Assembly (NCBI RefSeq): GCF_900209925.1
Contig: NZ_LT907978.1
Coordinates: 3,319,001-3,383,000 of the forward strand
Length of the DNA stretch: 64,000 nucleotides
Direction: 5' to 3'
Source of the DNA: Anaerobutyricum hallii
GTDB taxonomy: Bacteria > Bacillota > Clostridia > Lachnospirales > Lachnospiraceae
Under the pieces are notes generated by a model. It saw nothing but the letters and a program-made list of their open reading frames with translations. It did no database searches and had not been told where the DNA came from. Positions 1 through 7,846 of the stretch are shown piece after piece (the stretch's first letter is position 1; every line of letters starts with the position of its first letter). The translations under genes were made by a program, and so were the position numbers.

Positions 1-1158
1 CGGGATAACAGAACCTTCACCTATAGTAACTAAGCCGCCACTATAAACCTTAGGTTTATACTTGTTCTCTGCTTCTTCAAATACACCAAGCTCTGCGTTC
101 TCTCCGACTTCTACGCTCTCTGCAATGATAGACTTCTCAATCTTAGCACCCTTCTTAATCACGGTATTATTCATAATAATAGAGTTCGTAACTACAGCAC
201 CTTCCTCAATGACAACACCAGCTCCGATTACAGAGTTGGAAATCTCACCGTAAACTTCTGTTCCGTCTCCGACGATGCAGGCATTTACCTTAGAGTCTGC
301 TGAGAAATACTGTGGTGGAATAACGTCTGTCTTTGTATATATTCTCCAGAACTCTTCGTAAAGGTTAAATTCTGGGATAATATCGATTAATTCCATGTTC
401 GCTTCCCAATATGCGGAAAGTGTTCCTACGTCCTTCCAGTAACCCTGGTAGTTGTAAGCCATAATCTTATCACCGCGCTGGTGGCAGTAAGGAATTACAT
501 GCATACCGAAGTCACAGCCAGGCTGTTCGGATAAAGTTTCCAGAGCTTCCTTTAATACTTCCCAGTTAAAGATGTAAATACCCATGGATGCTTTATTACT
601 TCTTGGGTTCGCTGGTTTCTCTTCGAATTCGAGAATCTGATTATTCTCATCTGTAATTACCAGACCAAAACGGCTGGCATCTTCCCATGGTACTTCATAT
701 GTAGCCAGTGTGATCTGGGCGTTGTTCTTCTTATGGAACTCAAGCATCAGTTCATAGTCCATCTTATAAATATGGTCACCACCAAGAATAATTACATAAT
801 CTGGATGATAATACTCCATGAATTCCATGTTCTGATAAATCGCGTTCGCTGTTCCTGTGTACCAGTCAGTATTCTGGCTCTTCTCGTATGGAGGCAGAAT
901 GGAAACACCACCTATATTACGATCCAAATCCCAAGGAATACCGATACCAATGTGCTGATTCAGTCTCAGTGGCTGATACTGAGTAAGAACACCTACTGTG
1001 TCGATTCCAGAGTTAATACAGTTACTTAACGGAAAATCAATGATTTTGTACTTTCCGCCGAATGCTACTGCCGGTTTCGCTAATTTTGAGGTTAGTACGC
1101 CAAGACGGCTTCCTTGTCCACCAGCTAAGAGCATTGCTATCATTTCTTTTTTTATCAT
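1..1158 (-). CDS. glgC: Glucose-1-phosphate adenylyltransferase, C-terminus cut by window edge
   Basis: Makes ADP-glucose from glucose-1-phosphate and ATP, the committed step of bacterial glycogen synthesis in the cytoplasm. Reading leftward from ATG at 1158, preceded by AGGGGTG, the protein opens with [20 protein letters not shown], the nucleotidyltransferase loop. It continues with [20 protein letters not shown], the [10 protein letters not shown] metal-binding segment and [17 protein letters not shown], the glucose-1-phosphate region. Around residues 300-386 it enters the left-handed beta-helix repeats (hexapeptides such as [19 protein letters not shown]). About 386 codons are visible of a family length near 420, so only the end is missing. 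The assignment to glgC rather than its paralogue glgD rests on the intact catalytic loop. Confidence 0.95.
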   Translation of the reverse strand, partial: MIKKEMIAMLLAGGQGSRLGVLTSKLAKPAVAFGGKYKIIDFPLSNCINSGIDTVGVLTQYQPLRLNQHIGIGIPWDLDRNIGGVSILPPYEKSQNTDWYTGTANAIYQNMEFMEYYHPDYVIILGGDHIYKMDYELMLEFHKKNNAQITLATYEVPWEDASRFGLVITDENNQILEFEEKPANPRSNKASMGIYIFNWEVLKEALETLSEQPGCDFGMHVIPYCHQRGDKIMAYNYQGYWKDVGTLSAYWEANMELIDIIPEFNLYEEFWRIYTKTDVIPPQYFSADSKVNACIVGDGTEVYGEISNSVIGAGVVIEEGAVVTNSIIMNNTVIKKGAKIEKSIIAESVEVGENAELGVFEEAENKYKPKVYSGGLVTIGEGSVIP

Positions 1159-1187
1159 AATAATCACCCCTTTGTCACATAATACTT

Positions 1188-1216
1188 ATTATAGCACTGA
1201 AATTCCCAAATGGAAA
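1188..1216 (-). promoter_or_regulatory. Promoter of glgC
   Basis: On the minus strand a TTTCCA -35 (1211-1216), 17-base spacer and TATAAT -10 (1188-1193) with an upstream TGC giving an extended -10. The glgC ATG follows about 30 bases later. Confidence 0.6.
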
Positions 1217-1437
1217 GCATTTTAGCACAAAAAACAAAATATTTTTTTTATTTTTTTATATATTTTGTATCGTCCATATGGTTATCTTTTACATTCAAAT
1301 GTAGAAATCCCACGAAAACAATAGGACATTATAATGAAAAGTACCCTAATACTGGCTGTTTTGGGGATTTTTCAATATACTCTGACACCTTACTATAAGA
1401 TGTGTACAGAAGAGACCTTAAGTATCGCAATTCTTTC

Positions 1438-1466
1438 TTGAATCTCGTTTATCTGTGCGCTATACT
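1438..1466 (+). promoter_or_regulatory. Promoter of murC
   Basis: TTGAAT (1438-1443), exactly 17 bases, TATACT (1461-1466). It lies in the 420-base gap between the divergent glgC and murC genes; the rest of this gap is T-rich with no recognisable gene. The murC start is about 115 bases downstream. Confidence 0.65.
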
Positions 1467-1581
1467 ATAAACGACTTTTTAATAATTAAACTGATTTTTT
1501 TCGCCATATTTATTTATATGTACTCATCAAGTCCTATATGACGGATTTTCTGAGACACATCTTGTGGCAATGGAGGGAAAT

Positions 1582-2964
1582 ATGTATACAATTGATTTTC
1601 AAAAGCCGATTCATGTTCATTTTATCGGTATCGGCGGTATCAGCATGAGTGGTCTTGCTGAAATTTTATTAAACAGACATTTTACAGTTACTGGTTCTGA
1701 TATGCAGGCATCTGATATGACAAAGCATCTTGAAGAGACAGGTGCAAAGGTTGTGATTGGACAGAAAGCAAAGAATATTACCGATGATATCGATCTTGTT
1801 GTTTATACTGCTGCCATTCACGAATCTAACGAAGAATTTGCTGCTGCAAAGAATAAAGGAATCCCTATGATGACCCGCGCAGCTCTCCTTGGACAGATCA
1901 TGGCAAACTTTGCGAAGTCTATCGCCGTTGCCGGAACACATGGAAAGACAACAACAACTTCTATGCTTACTCACATTCTTCTTCAGGCAGATACCGATCC
2001 TACGGTCAGTGTCGGAGGTATGTTAGACCGTATCGGTGGAAATATTCGTGTCGGCCATTCTGACCTCTTCCTTACGGAAGCATGTGAATATACGAACAGT
2101 TTCCTTGAATTTTATCCATTATATTCTATTATCTTAAATGTAGAAGAAGACCATATGGATTTCTTTAAGGATATTGAAGATATTAAGAATTCTTTCCATA
2201 AGTTCGCTTCTCAGACTGCAAAAGACGGACTTATCATTATTAACGGAGATATGGACCACACAGACTTCATCTTAAACGGTCTTAGCCAGAAGCACGTTAC
2301 TTTTGGTTTAAACCCTGACAATGATTACACTGCAGCAGATATTACATTTGATAAAGAGGGAAATGCTTCTTATAACCTTATCGCACATGGACAGGAAAAG
2401 GGCCGTATCGCTTTAAAAGTAAAAGGCCGCCACAATGTTATGAACTCTTTAGCTGCCATCGCATGTACAGAAGCAATCGGTCTTCCTTTCGATACGATCC
2501 GCAAAGGTCTTTTATCCTTTGGCGGCACACACCGTCGTTTTGAATACAAAGGTTCTCTTGGCGATGTAACTGTAATTGACGATTATGCACATCATCCAAC
2601 AGAAATCCGCGCTACTTTATCTGCTGCAAAGGATTATCCGCATGATGAACTCTGGGTTATCTTCCAGCCTCATACATACACCCGTACAAAGGCGTTTCTC
2701 CCTGAGTTTGCAAAGGCTTTAGAGCAGGCAGATCATGTGATTTTAGCTGATATTTATGCCGCAAGAGAAGTAGATACCGGAGAAGTTTCTTCTAGAGATG
2801 TTATGAAGCTTTTACAGGAAGATGGACAGGACGTACATTATTTCCCAAGCTTCGAAGAAATCAAAGATTTCGTAAAGGCTCACGTAAAAGGACATGACCT
2901 CCTGATTACGATGGGCGCAGGAAATGTCGTAGAAATCGGAGAGGAACTTCTGGCTGAAAAATAA
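1582..2964 (+). CDS. murC: UDP-N-acetylmuramate--L-alanine ligase
   Basis: Adds L-alanine to UDP-MurNAc, the first amino acid of the peptidoglycan stem peptide, in the cytoplasm. The N-terminal nucleotide-sugar domain begins with HFIGIGGISMSGLAEIL. The ATP loop GTHGKTTTT lies near residue 120, the Mur ligase motif TEACEYTNSFL near 170, and the ligase C-terminal domain carries TVIDDYAHHPTEI. The 460 residues are normal for MurC. The frame is open upstream to a GTG at 1564, but the ATG at 1582 has GGAGGG placed five bases before it, so I prefer that start. It is transcribed alone, ending in the structured element at 3001. Confidence 0.96.
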   Translation: MYTIDFQKPIHVHFIGIGGISMSGLAEILLNRHFTVTGSDMQASDMTKHLEETGAKVVIGQKAKNITDDIDLVVYTAAIHESNEEFAAAKNKGIPMMTRAALLGQIMANFAKSIAVAGTHGKTTTTSMLTHILLQADTDPTVSVGGMLDRIGGNIRVGHSDLFLTEACEYTNSFLEFYPLYSIILNVEEDHMDFFKDIEDIKNSFHKFASQTAKDGLIIINGDMDHTDFILNGLSQKHVTFGLNPDNDYTAADITFDKEGNASYNLIAHGQEKGRIALKVKGRHNVMNSLAAIACTEAIGLPFDTIRKGLLSFGGTHRRFEYKGSLGDVTVIDDYAHHPTEIRATLSAAKDYPHDELWVIFQPHTYTRTKAFLPEFAKALEQADHVILADIYAAREVDTGEVSSRDVMKLLQEDGQDVHYFPSFEEIKDFVKAHVKGHDLLITMGAGNVVEIGEELLAEK

Positions 2965-3000
2965 GTTCTAAACTATTAACAGATAAAGTAGATGTTTCCT

Positions 3001-3110
3001 AAAAAAGATACCCTATATCTATGGCTCTGTCACTGTGGGTTGAATGTTCATTTAAACGCTCGCATTCAATCCTCGTTCTAATGCCACAGAGATAGGGTAT
3101 CTTTTCTTTT
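3001..3110 (+). repeat. Large nested stem-loop after murC (divergent member of the CAGACGAA element family)
   Basis: AAAAGATACCCTAT at 3003-3016 pairs with ATAGGGTATCTTTT ending at 3105, and CTGTGG/CCACAG extends the stem. Inside, TTGAATG pairs with CATTCAA. The unpaired arms (GGCTCTGTCACTGTG on the left, TCGTTCTAATGCC on the right) resemble the inner core of the copies at 11.1, 11.6, 24.6, 54.3 and 63.8 kb. The right arm ends in T-rich sequence, so it should act as the murC terminator. It lacks the CAGACGAA entry motif. Confidence 0.6.
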
Positions 3111-3148
3111 TGGAAGCTTTCTCTGGCTCGATAGGTATCCAGAATAAG

Positions 3149-3414
3149 TTATCCACATTATCCACAATTTTAAATTTTTTTCTGAGGGAGTTTTGAGGTT
3201 TTCCCCAAGTTGTTTACATTTTGTCCACATTGTATTTTTGTAAGTTCACACCTATATCTTGGAACTCATCACCCTTTTTGACCAGTTTTCTCCCCAAAAT
3301 ATCGAGTTTTACCCACCTATCCACAAAGTTATCCACATTATCCACAAAACTATCCACACAATCTATCAAGGTTTTATACAGGGGTTATCCCCAATTCTAT
3401 CCACATTATCCCCA
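3149..3414 (+). promoter_or_regulatory. Cluster of about ten DnaA boxes upstream of the dnaD-like gene
   Basis: Perfect TTATCCACA boxes lie at 3149, 3158, 3329 and 3338. One-mismatch boxes are TTGTCCACA at 3221, CTATCCACA at 3317, 3350 and 3397, and TTATCCCCA at 3385 and 3406. All point the same way, and two pairs are directly abutted. The segment between 3167 and 3190 is very T-rich. The array precedes genes for a DnaD-type protein and a helicase loader, so it may be a DnaA-controlled promoter or titration site; a role as the chromosomal origin is considered and doubted in the findings. Confidence 0.85.
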
Positions 3415-3522
3415 GATTTGAAACTGTATTTTTTGTTGTGGGTGTGCTATTCTATACTCAGAAGCACAAGATAATCACCAGACTACATATATAGACTACA
3501 GATGATAGAAATAAGGGGTATA

Positions 3523-4620
3523 ATGAGCGATAAGATTACTTTACTTTACAATGTACAGAATGAAGTTACTGTTCTGCCAAACAAATTTATTGATGAATAT
3601 ATGATAAAAGCGGATGGAGAATATGTTAAGATTTATCTTCTGATTCTTCGTCTGCAGGGTATGGGGCTTCCCGTAGATGTGGATCATCTTGCGGATCATC
3701 TGGAACTGACACGAAAAGATGTTTTGCGTGCACTTTCCTACTGGGAAAAAGCTGGTCTTTTACAGGCTTCCGAGCCTTCTGTGCCGGAGAAGACAGCTTC
3801 TGCGGCTTCTACAGGGACACAAAAAGGGGCTTCTTCACAACAAGGAACTCTTTCACCAACGATTACTTCTGTACCGGAGAAGACTACATTAAGTCCTACG
3901 GATGTGGAGAATTCTATGAAGGATACCGATCTTGAACGTACGATTTATATGGCAGAAACTTATATTGGTCGTCCATTTTCCACATCAGAGCTGAATAGCT
4001 TCTGCTACATTAACGACCAGCTTCACTTTTCTTCTGATCTGATGGAGTATCTGATCGAATACTGTGTCTCCCGCGGAAAGAAGAGTGTCCGTTATATCGA
4101 AAGTGTAGCGATCAACTGGTATCAGCAGGGCATCACAAGTGTTCAGGAAGCAAAGGAGCAAAGTACATTATATTCACAGAATGTTTTTCCTATTATGAAG
4201 GCATTCGGCATTTCGAATCGTGATCCGGGCTCAGCGGAGCTTGACTACATAAAGAAGTGGAATTCTCTTGGTCTTGGCACCGATATTATTATTGAGGCTT
4301 GCAGCCGGACCCTGCTTGCCACACACCAGGCAAGTTTTCCATATGCTAATAAGATCTTAGAAGACTGGAAGCGTCTTGGTGTTAGAAGCACTTCAGATAT
4401 TAAGCATCTAGATGATAAACACCGTTCTTCGAATGCGGCCTCTCCTACCTCGGCTTCTTCTGCTGGATATGCGCAGGGACAGCCACGTAAAGGAATGACC
4501 GGCACTGCTGCCAGGAAGAATACATCCAATACATCGGCAAATCAGTTCCATAATTTTGAGCAAAGAACTTATGATTACAGCGATTTAGAATCTCGTCTTC
4601 TTGATAAGACCAGGAGGTAA
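3523..4620 (+). CDS. DnaD-domain replication initiation protein
   Basis: Probable primosome component that remodels DNA and helps load the replicative helicase, by analogy with DnaD/DnaB of Bacillus. The N-terminal 90 residues form a winged-helix-like domain (VYLKI-type core with LTRKDVLRALSYWEKAGLL). A Ser/Thr-rich linker of about 60 residues follows. A DnaD-like C-terminal domain at roughly 140-300 contains TYIGRPFSTSELNSFCYIND and YIKKWNSLGLGTDIIIEAC. The tail is polar and basic. The ATG at 3523 has AAGGGG four bases upstream and is preferred over the in-frame ATG at 3502. The next gene starts two bases after the stop, so the two are co-translated. Confidence 0.85.
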   Translation: MSDKITLLYNVQNEVTVLPNKFIDEYMIKADGEYVKIYLLILRLQGMGLPVDVDHLADHLELTRKDVLRALSYWEKAGLLQASEPSVPEKTASAASTGTQKGASSQQGTLSPTITSVPEKTTLSPTDVENSMKDTDLERTIYMAETYIGRPFSTSELNSFCYINDQLHFSSDLMEYLIEYCVSRGKKSVRYIESVAINWYQQGITSVQEAKEQSTLYSQNVFPIMKAFGISNRDPGSAELDYIKKWNSLGLGTDIIIEACSRTLLATHQASFPYANKILEDWKRLGVRSTSDIKHLDDKHRSSNAASPTSASSAGYAQGQPRKGMTGTAARKNTSNTSANQFHNFEQRTYDYSDLESRLLDKTRR

Positions 4621-4622
4621 CT

Positions 4623-5624
4623 ATGGGTATTTCCACCAGACAATATCAGGATATTATGAATGAATATGATGCAGTACGCCGCCGTAATTATATGGCGGAA
4701 CAGGAACGTAAAGAACGAATCTATGCTCTTATTCCGGAGATTCGCCGTATTGATGAGGAGATTGCTCATGTTTCTGTCGCAAAAGCAAAGGAGATGCTTC
4801 TGAAAAAGATATCGAATGCGGATGCTAAGAAGTCGCTGCAGAGTACCATTTACGATCTTTCCATGGAAAAGGTCAACCTGCTGGCGATTCATGATTATCC
4901 GGCAGATTATCTTGATCCGATCTATGACTGCCCAGAATGTAAGGATACCGGCTATATCGGAGATAAAAAGTGTCATTGTTTCCAGCAGAAGATTCGCGAG
5001 ATTCTTTACAGACAATCTAATATTGAAGATTCTGCCGGTAACGAATGTTTTTCCGCTTTCCGCACAGATTACTATTCTTCGCAGCGAAGCGGAAGAGAAC
5101 GACTTTCTCCTCGCGAGAATATTGAAAATGTTTTATCGGTAAGCCGTTCTTTTATCGAATGTTTTGATTCCCGTCCCGGACAGAATCTTTTTATTTATGG
5201 GAATGCCGGTGTCGGAAAGACATTTCTTTCGAACTGTATTGCCGGAGAGCTGCTGAGTCGTGGAAAAGGAGTTATTTATCTGACTGCCTATCAGTTTTTT
5301 GACCAGCTTGCCGACTATACATTTCGCCGCGGGACAAATAATGCGCAGACCCTTCCCGCCTTTTTACACTGTGATCTTCTTATAATTGATGATCTCGGTA
5401 CAGAGCTGAATAATTCTTTTATTAATTCTCAGCTTTTTTTATGTATTAATGAGAGAATTCTCAATAAAAAATCTACTATTATAAGTACAAATCTTTCTTT
5501 AGAACAGATTAACCGTTCTTACACAGAAAGAGTTTTTTCAAGAATCATACAGTCCTACACCCTTTTACATATTTACGGAGAAGACATTCGCATTAAAAAG
5601 GCTTTCTCCTCCCTTGACGAATAA
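4623..5624 (+). CDS. DnaI/DnaC-type helicase-loader ATPase
   Basis: AAA+ ATPase expected to load DnaB helicase (encoded at 46.8 kb) onto DNA. It has 333 residues. The N-terminal coiled region is followed by a zinc-binding cluster with Cys103, Cys106, Cys117 and Cys119 (CPECKDTG then KCHC). The Walker A motif GNAGVGKT is at 193-200, Walker B LLIIDDLG near 250, and the sensor region ILNKKSTIISTNLS near 280. Start ATG is preceded by AGGAGG. It directly follows the DnaD-type gene, the usual pairing in Clostridia, and shares its DnaA-box-laden upstream region. Confidence 0.9.
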   Translation: MGISTRQYQDIMNEYDAVRRRNYMAEQERKERIYALIPEIRRIDEEIAHVSVAKAKEMLLKKISNADAKKSLQSTIYDLSMEKVNLLAIHDYPADYLDPIYDCPECKDTGYIGDKKCHCFQQKIREILYRQSNIEDSAGNECFSAFRTDYYSSQRSGRERLSPRENIENVLSVSRSFIECFDSRPGQNLFIYGNAGVGKTFLSNCIAGELLSRGKGVIYLTAYQFFDQLADYTFRRGTNNAQTLPAFLHCDLLIIDDLGTELNNSFINSQLFLCINERILNKKSTIISTNLSLEQINRSYTERVFSRIIQSYTLLHIYGEDIRIKKAFSSLDE

Positions 5625-5646
5625 GAGAAGGGATGTTATAAAGGAA

Positions 5647-5675
5647 TTGTAATATGATTTATCTCACATAATAAT
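5647..5675 (+). promoter_or_regulatory. Possible promoter of prs
   Basis: TTGTAA (5647-5652), 17 bases, AATAAT (5670-5675), just before the prs ribosome binding site. The -35 is weak. Confidence 0.35.
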
Positions 5676-5702
5676 AATTATATGATTAAAGGAGTAAAAC
5701 AC

Positions 5703-6896
5703 ATGAGACCAGATGATAGCAAATTTGCAACCGTTCCTGTAGGTAAGCTTGGAATTATTGTTCACCCTAGCTGTGCAGAGCTTGGAAAGAGAATCGACCA
5801 GTATATTGTAAACTGGCGTAAAGAGCGTGAACATGAACACAAAGAGAATGTTGTATTTAAAGATTACGAGCAGGATACTTATATTATCGATGCAACCTGT
5901 TCCCGTTTCGGAACCGGTGAAGCAAAGGCACTCATCTCCGATTCTGTTCGTGGCGTAGATCTTTATATCCTTGCAGATGTTCTTAATTATAGTTTAAAAT
6001 ATAAAGTATGTGGTCATGAAAACCATATGTCTCCTGATGATATTTACGCAGATGTTAAGCGTATCATCGGCGCTGCTTCCGGTAAGCCAAAGAGCATTAC
6101 TGTTATCATGCCGTTCCTTTATGAGAGCCGTCAGCATAAGAGAAGCTCCAGAGAGTCTTTAGACTGTGCTTACGCATTGCAGGAACTTACAGCAATCGGT
6201 GTTGATAACGTTCTTACATTTGATGCACATGATCCTCGTGTACAGAACGCAATCCCACTGAAAGGTTTTGACAATATCATGCCTACTTATCAGTTCATCA
6301 AGGCTTTACTTCGCTCTACAAGCGATCTTGAGATTGATAACGAACATTTAATGGTAATCAGCCCGGATGAAGGTGCTATGAACCGTACAATGTACTTCTC
6401 CAGCGTTCTTGGTGTAGATATCGGAATGTTCTATAAGAGAAGAGATTATTCTGTTGTCGTTGACGGACGTAACCCGATCGTTGCTCACGAGTTCTTAGGT
6501 TCTTCTGTTGAAGGTAAGGACGTAATGATCATCGATGATATGATTTCTTCCGGTGAAAGTATGTTAGACGTTGCAAGAGAGTTAAAGAGAAGAAAGGCAC
6601 GTCGTGTATTCTGCATCTCTACTTTTGGTATGTTCACTAACGGACTGGAATCTTTCGATAAAGCTTACGAAGAAGGGCTTATTTATAAGGTAATCACTAC
6701 AAACTGTACTTACCAGCGCCCAGACCTCTTTGAGCGTCCATGGTATGTAAGTTGTGATGTTGCCAAGTACATTGCTCTCTTAATTGATTCTATCAACCAT
6801 GAGGCTTCTATCAGTGCAATCTTAAATCCTCATGACAGAATTACAAAGAGATTAGAGGAGTACAAACAGTTCCATACAATTAAAGAAGAAAAATAG
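5703..6896 (+). CDS. prs: Ribose-phosphate pyrophosphokinase (long clostridial form)
   Basis: Makes PRPP from ribose-5-phosphate and ATP for nucleotide, histidine and tryptophan synthesis. The PRPP-binding loop VMIIDDMISSGESM lies near residue 280, and DNVLTFDAHDP near 180 matches the family DLH region. At 397 residues it is longer than the canonical 310-320 residue enzyme, which is typical of the Lachnospiraceae version. The ATG at 5703 has AAAGGAG eight bases upstream, so the in-frame ATG at 5682 is not used. It converges on the PBP gene across the 950-base repeat/toxin island. Confidence 0.92.
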   Translation: MRPDDSKFATVPVGKLGIIVHPSCAELGKRIDQYIVNWRKEREHEHKENVVFKDYEQDTYIIDATCSRFGTGEAKALISDSVRGVDLYILADVLNYSLKYKVCGHENHMSPDDIYADVKRIIGAASGKPKSITVIMPFLYESRQHKRSSRESLDCAYALQELTAIGVDNVLTFDAHDPRVQNAIPLKGFDNIMPTYQFIKALLRSTSDLEIDNEHLMVISPDEGAMNRTMYFSSVLGVDIGMFYKRRDYSVVVDGRNPIVAHEFLGSSVEGKDVMIIDDMISSGESMLDVARELKRRKARRVFCISTFGMFTNGLESFDKAYEEGLIYKVITTNCTYQRPDLFERPWYVSCDVAKYIALLIDSINHEASISAILNPHDRITKRLEEYKQFHTIKEEK

Positions 6897-6936
6897 AATT
6901 TTCCTGGAAACAGACACCGCTGAAAAGGAAGATATT

Positions 6937-7175
6937 GAGCTGAATTGTAGTTGGTCTTCTAAAGAAAAAAAGAATTTTTATAAGTTTGATTTTGTTCCGT
7001 TGCGCTAAACATTCCATTCTGCCCAGAAAAACAGGAACTTGGGAAAAACGAGTCCCAAGTTCCTACGGTCAGAATTCCATAGCACAAAGTCACAAAATGC
7101 AATACCTATAAAAATTCTTTTTTTCTTTACCATAGTTTTCTTACAATTCCGCATATAATTTTGTTTCAGCGGCTG
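6937..7175 (-). repeat. Structured repeat B, copy 1 (inverted)
   Basis: Inverted copy of the repeat at 7615-7833. It contains an outer stem (AAAGAAAAAAAGAATTTTTA on the left pairing with its complement near 7110-7130). The inner hairpin has arms CAGGAACTTGGG and CCCAAGTTCCT around the loop AAAAACGAGT, and flanking TTGCGCTAAACATTCCATTCTG and ATTCCATAGC arms. It starts about 40 bases after the prs stop. Compared with copy 3, both stems differ in sequence but stay paired. Confidence 0.85.
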
Positions 7176-7185
7176 GATGGTTTTG

Positions 7186-7206
7186 ATATATAATATACTT
7201 AATCGG
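7186..7206 (+). promoter_or_regulatory. Probable promoter -10 region of the toxin mRNA
   Basis: TATAATATACTTAA lies here, followed by CGGGAAGCCGG. The same TATACTTAA..GGAAAGCCGG string follows the antisense promoter on the other strand, so the two promoters are arranged as a small inverted repeat. No good -35 is seen. Confidence 0.4.
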
Positions 7207-7259
7207 GAAGCCGGGGGACGTGCCGCACCCGTTCCGAGCCTGTTCGGAGGTGGTGCTAT

Positions 7260-7343
7260 ATGAGTACATATGAAGAATTACAGCTCATTGTATCCGTTGC
7301 GGTGCTTATTGTTGCAATACTTGATTATACACATAAAAAATAG
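7260..7343 (+). CDS. Type I toxin, holin-like small hydrophobic peptide (Hol_Tox/TxpA type)
   Basis: A 27-residue peptide beginning MSTYEELQLIVSVAVLIVAI and ending DYTHKK: a charged start, one membrane-spanning stretch and a basic tail. The MSTYE.L opening is typical of the putative holin-like toxins whose mRNA is silenced by an antisense RNA. The strong GGAGGTGGTGCTAT site precedes the ATG at 7260. The opposite strand carries an excellent promoter and a stem-loop overlapping the 3' end, which supports a type I toxin-antitoxin module. Overproduction would be expected to damage the membrane, by analogy with TxpA. The peptide is shorter than many relatives (30-40 residues). Confidence 0.75.
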   Translation: MSTYEELQLIVSVAVLIVAILDYTHKK

Positions 7344-7440
7344 CCGTCCTGCTCCCTGGAAAGAATAGAACGGCTATTTAACAAATAGTTTTAATTCGCC
7401 GGGACGGGTAAGTTGCGTTTACCTTCCGGCTTTCCTGTTA
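7335..7440 (-). ncRNA. Antisense RNA antitoxin of the type I module
   Basis: Predicted transcript of about 105 nt from the TTGACA/TATACT promoter at 7446-7474 to the stem-loop at 7336-7380. It is complementary to the last codons and 3' part of the toxin mRNA and contains the hairpin GCCGG...GGTAA/TTACC...CCGGC (7398-7436). The arrangement matches TxpA/RatA-type systems. Transcript ends are inferred. Confidence 0.65.
7336..7380. terminator. Bidirectional stem-loop at the toxin 3' end
   Basis: AAATAGCCGT pairs with ACGGCTATTT. On the minus strand the stem is followed by six T residues, making a good terminator for the antisense RNA. On the plus strand the T-run is poor, so toxin mRNA may read on into the second hairpin at 7398-7436. 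Confidence 0.7.
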
Positions 7441-7445
7441 AGTAT

Positions 7446-7474
7446 AGTATATTCTATTCCTTTCCTATTGTCAA
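7446..7474 (-). promoter_or_regulatory. Promoter of the antisense RNA
   Basis: TTGACA (7469-7474), exactly 17 bases, TATACT (7446-7451) on the minus strand: a consensus-quality housekeeping promoter with no protein gene downstream, pointing straight at the toxin 3' end. Confidence 0.8.
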
Positions 7475-7489
7475 ACAGGTTTTAACAGG

Positions 7490-7612
7490 CACTTTAACAT
7501 TTTGCGCCTTTGCGCTATGGAATTTTGACCATAGGAACTTGGGACTCGTTTTTCCCAAGTTCCTGTTTTTCTGGGCAGAATGGAATGTTTAGCGCAACCA
7601 AACAAAATTTCA
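7490..7612 (+). repeat. Structured repeat B, copy 2 (core only)
   Basis: Direct relative of copy 3 without the outer stem. It keeps the TTTGCGCTATGGAATTTTGAC left arm, the hairpin AGGAACTTGGG/CCCAAGTTCCT with loop ACTCGTTTTT, and the right arm GGCAGAATGGAATGTTTAGC. Copy 3 starts immediately after it. Confidence 0.85.
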
Positions 7613-7835
7613 TGCTGAATTGTAAGAAAACTATGGTAAAGAAAAAAGAATGGTTATAAGTATTGCATTTTGTGCCTTTGCGCTGTGGAATTTTGACTCT
7701 GAAAACTTCGGACTCGTTTTTCCGAAGTTTTCGTTTTTTGAGGCAGAATGGAATGTTTAGCGCAACCAAACAAAATCAAACTTATAACCATTCTTTTTTC
7801 TCTAGAAGACCAACTACAATTCAGCTCAATATCTT
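7613..7835 (+). repeat. Structured repeat B, copy 3
   Basis: GAAAAAAGAATGGTTATAAG (near 7640-7660) pairs perfectly with its complement near 7780-7800, and GAATTGTA/TACAATTC closes the base. The inner hairpin arms are GAAAACTTCGG and CCGAAGTTTTC around the same ACTCGTTTTT loop as copies 1 and 2. It ends a few bases before the PBP stop codon. Relative to copy 1, both outer and inner stems carry compensatory differences. Confidence 0.85.
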
Positions 7836-7846
7836 ATATCTTCTGT

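Noticed and set aside
3149-3414. Chromosomal origin oriC
   Set aside because: Box density fits, but dnaA and dnaN are absent and strong leftward gene bias to the right argues that forks do not leave from here. Kept as a DnaA-box cluster.
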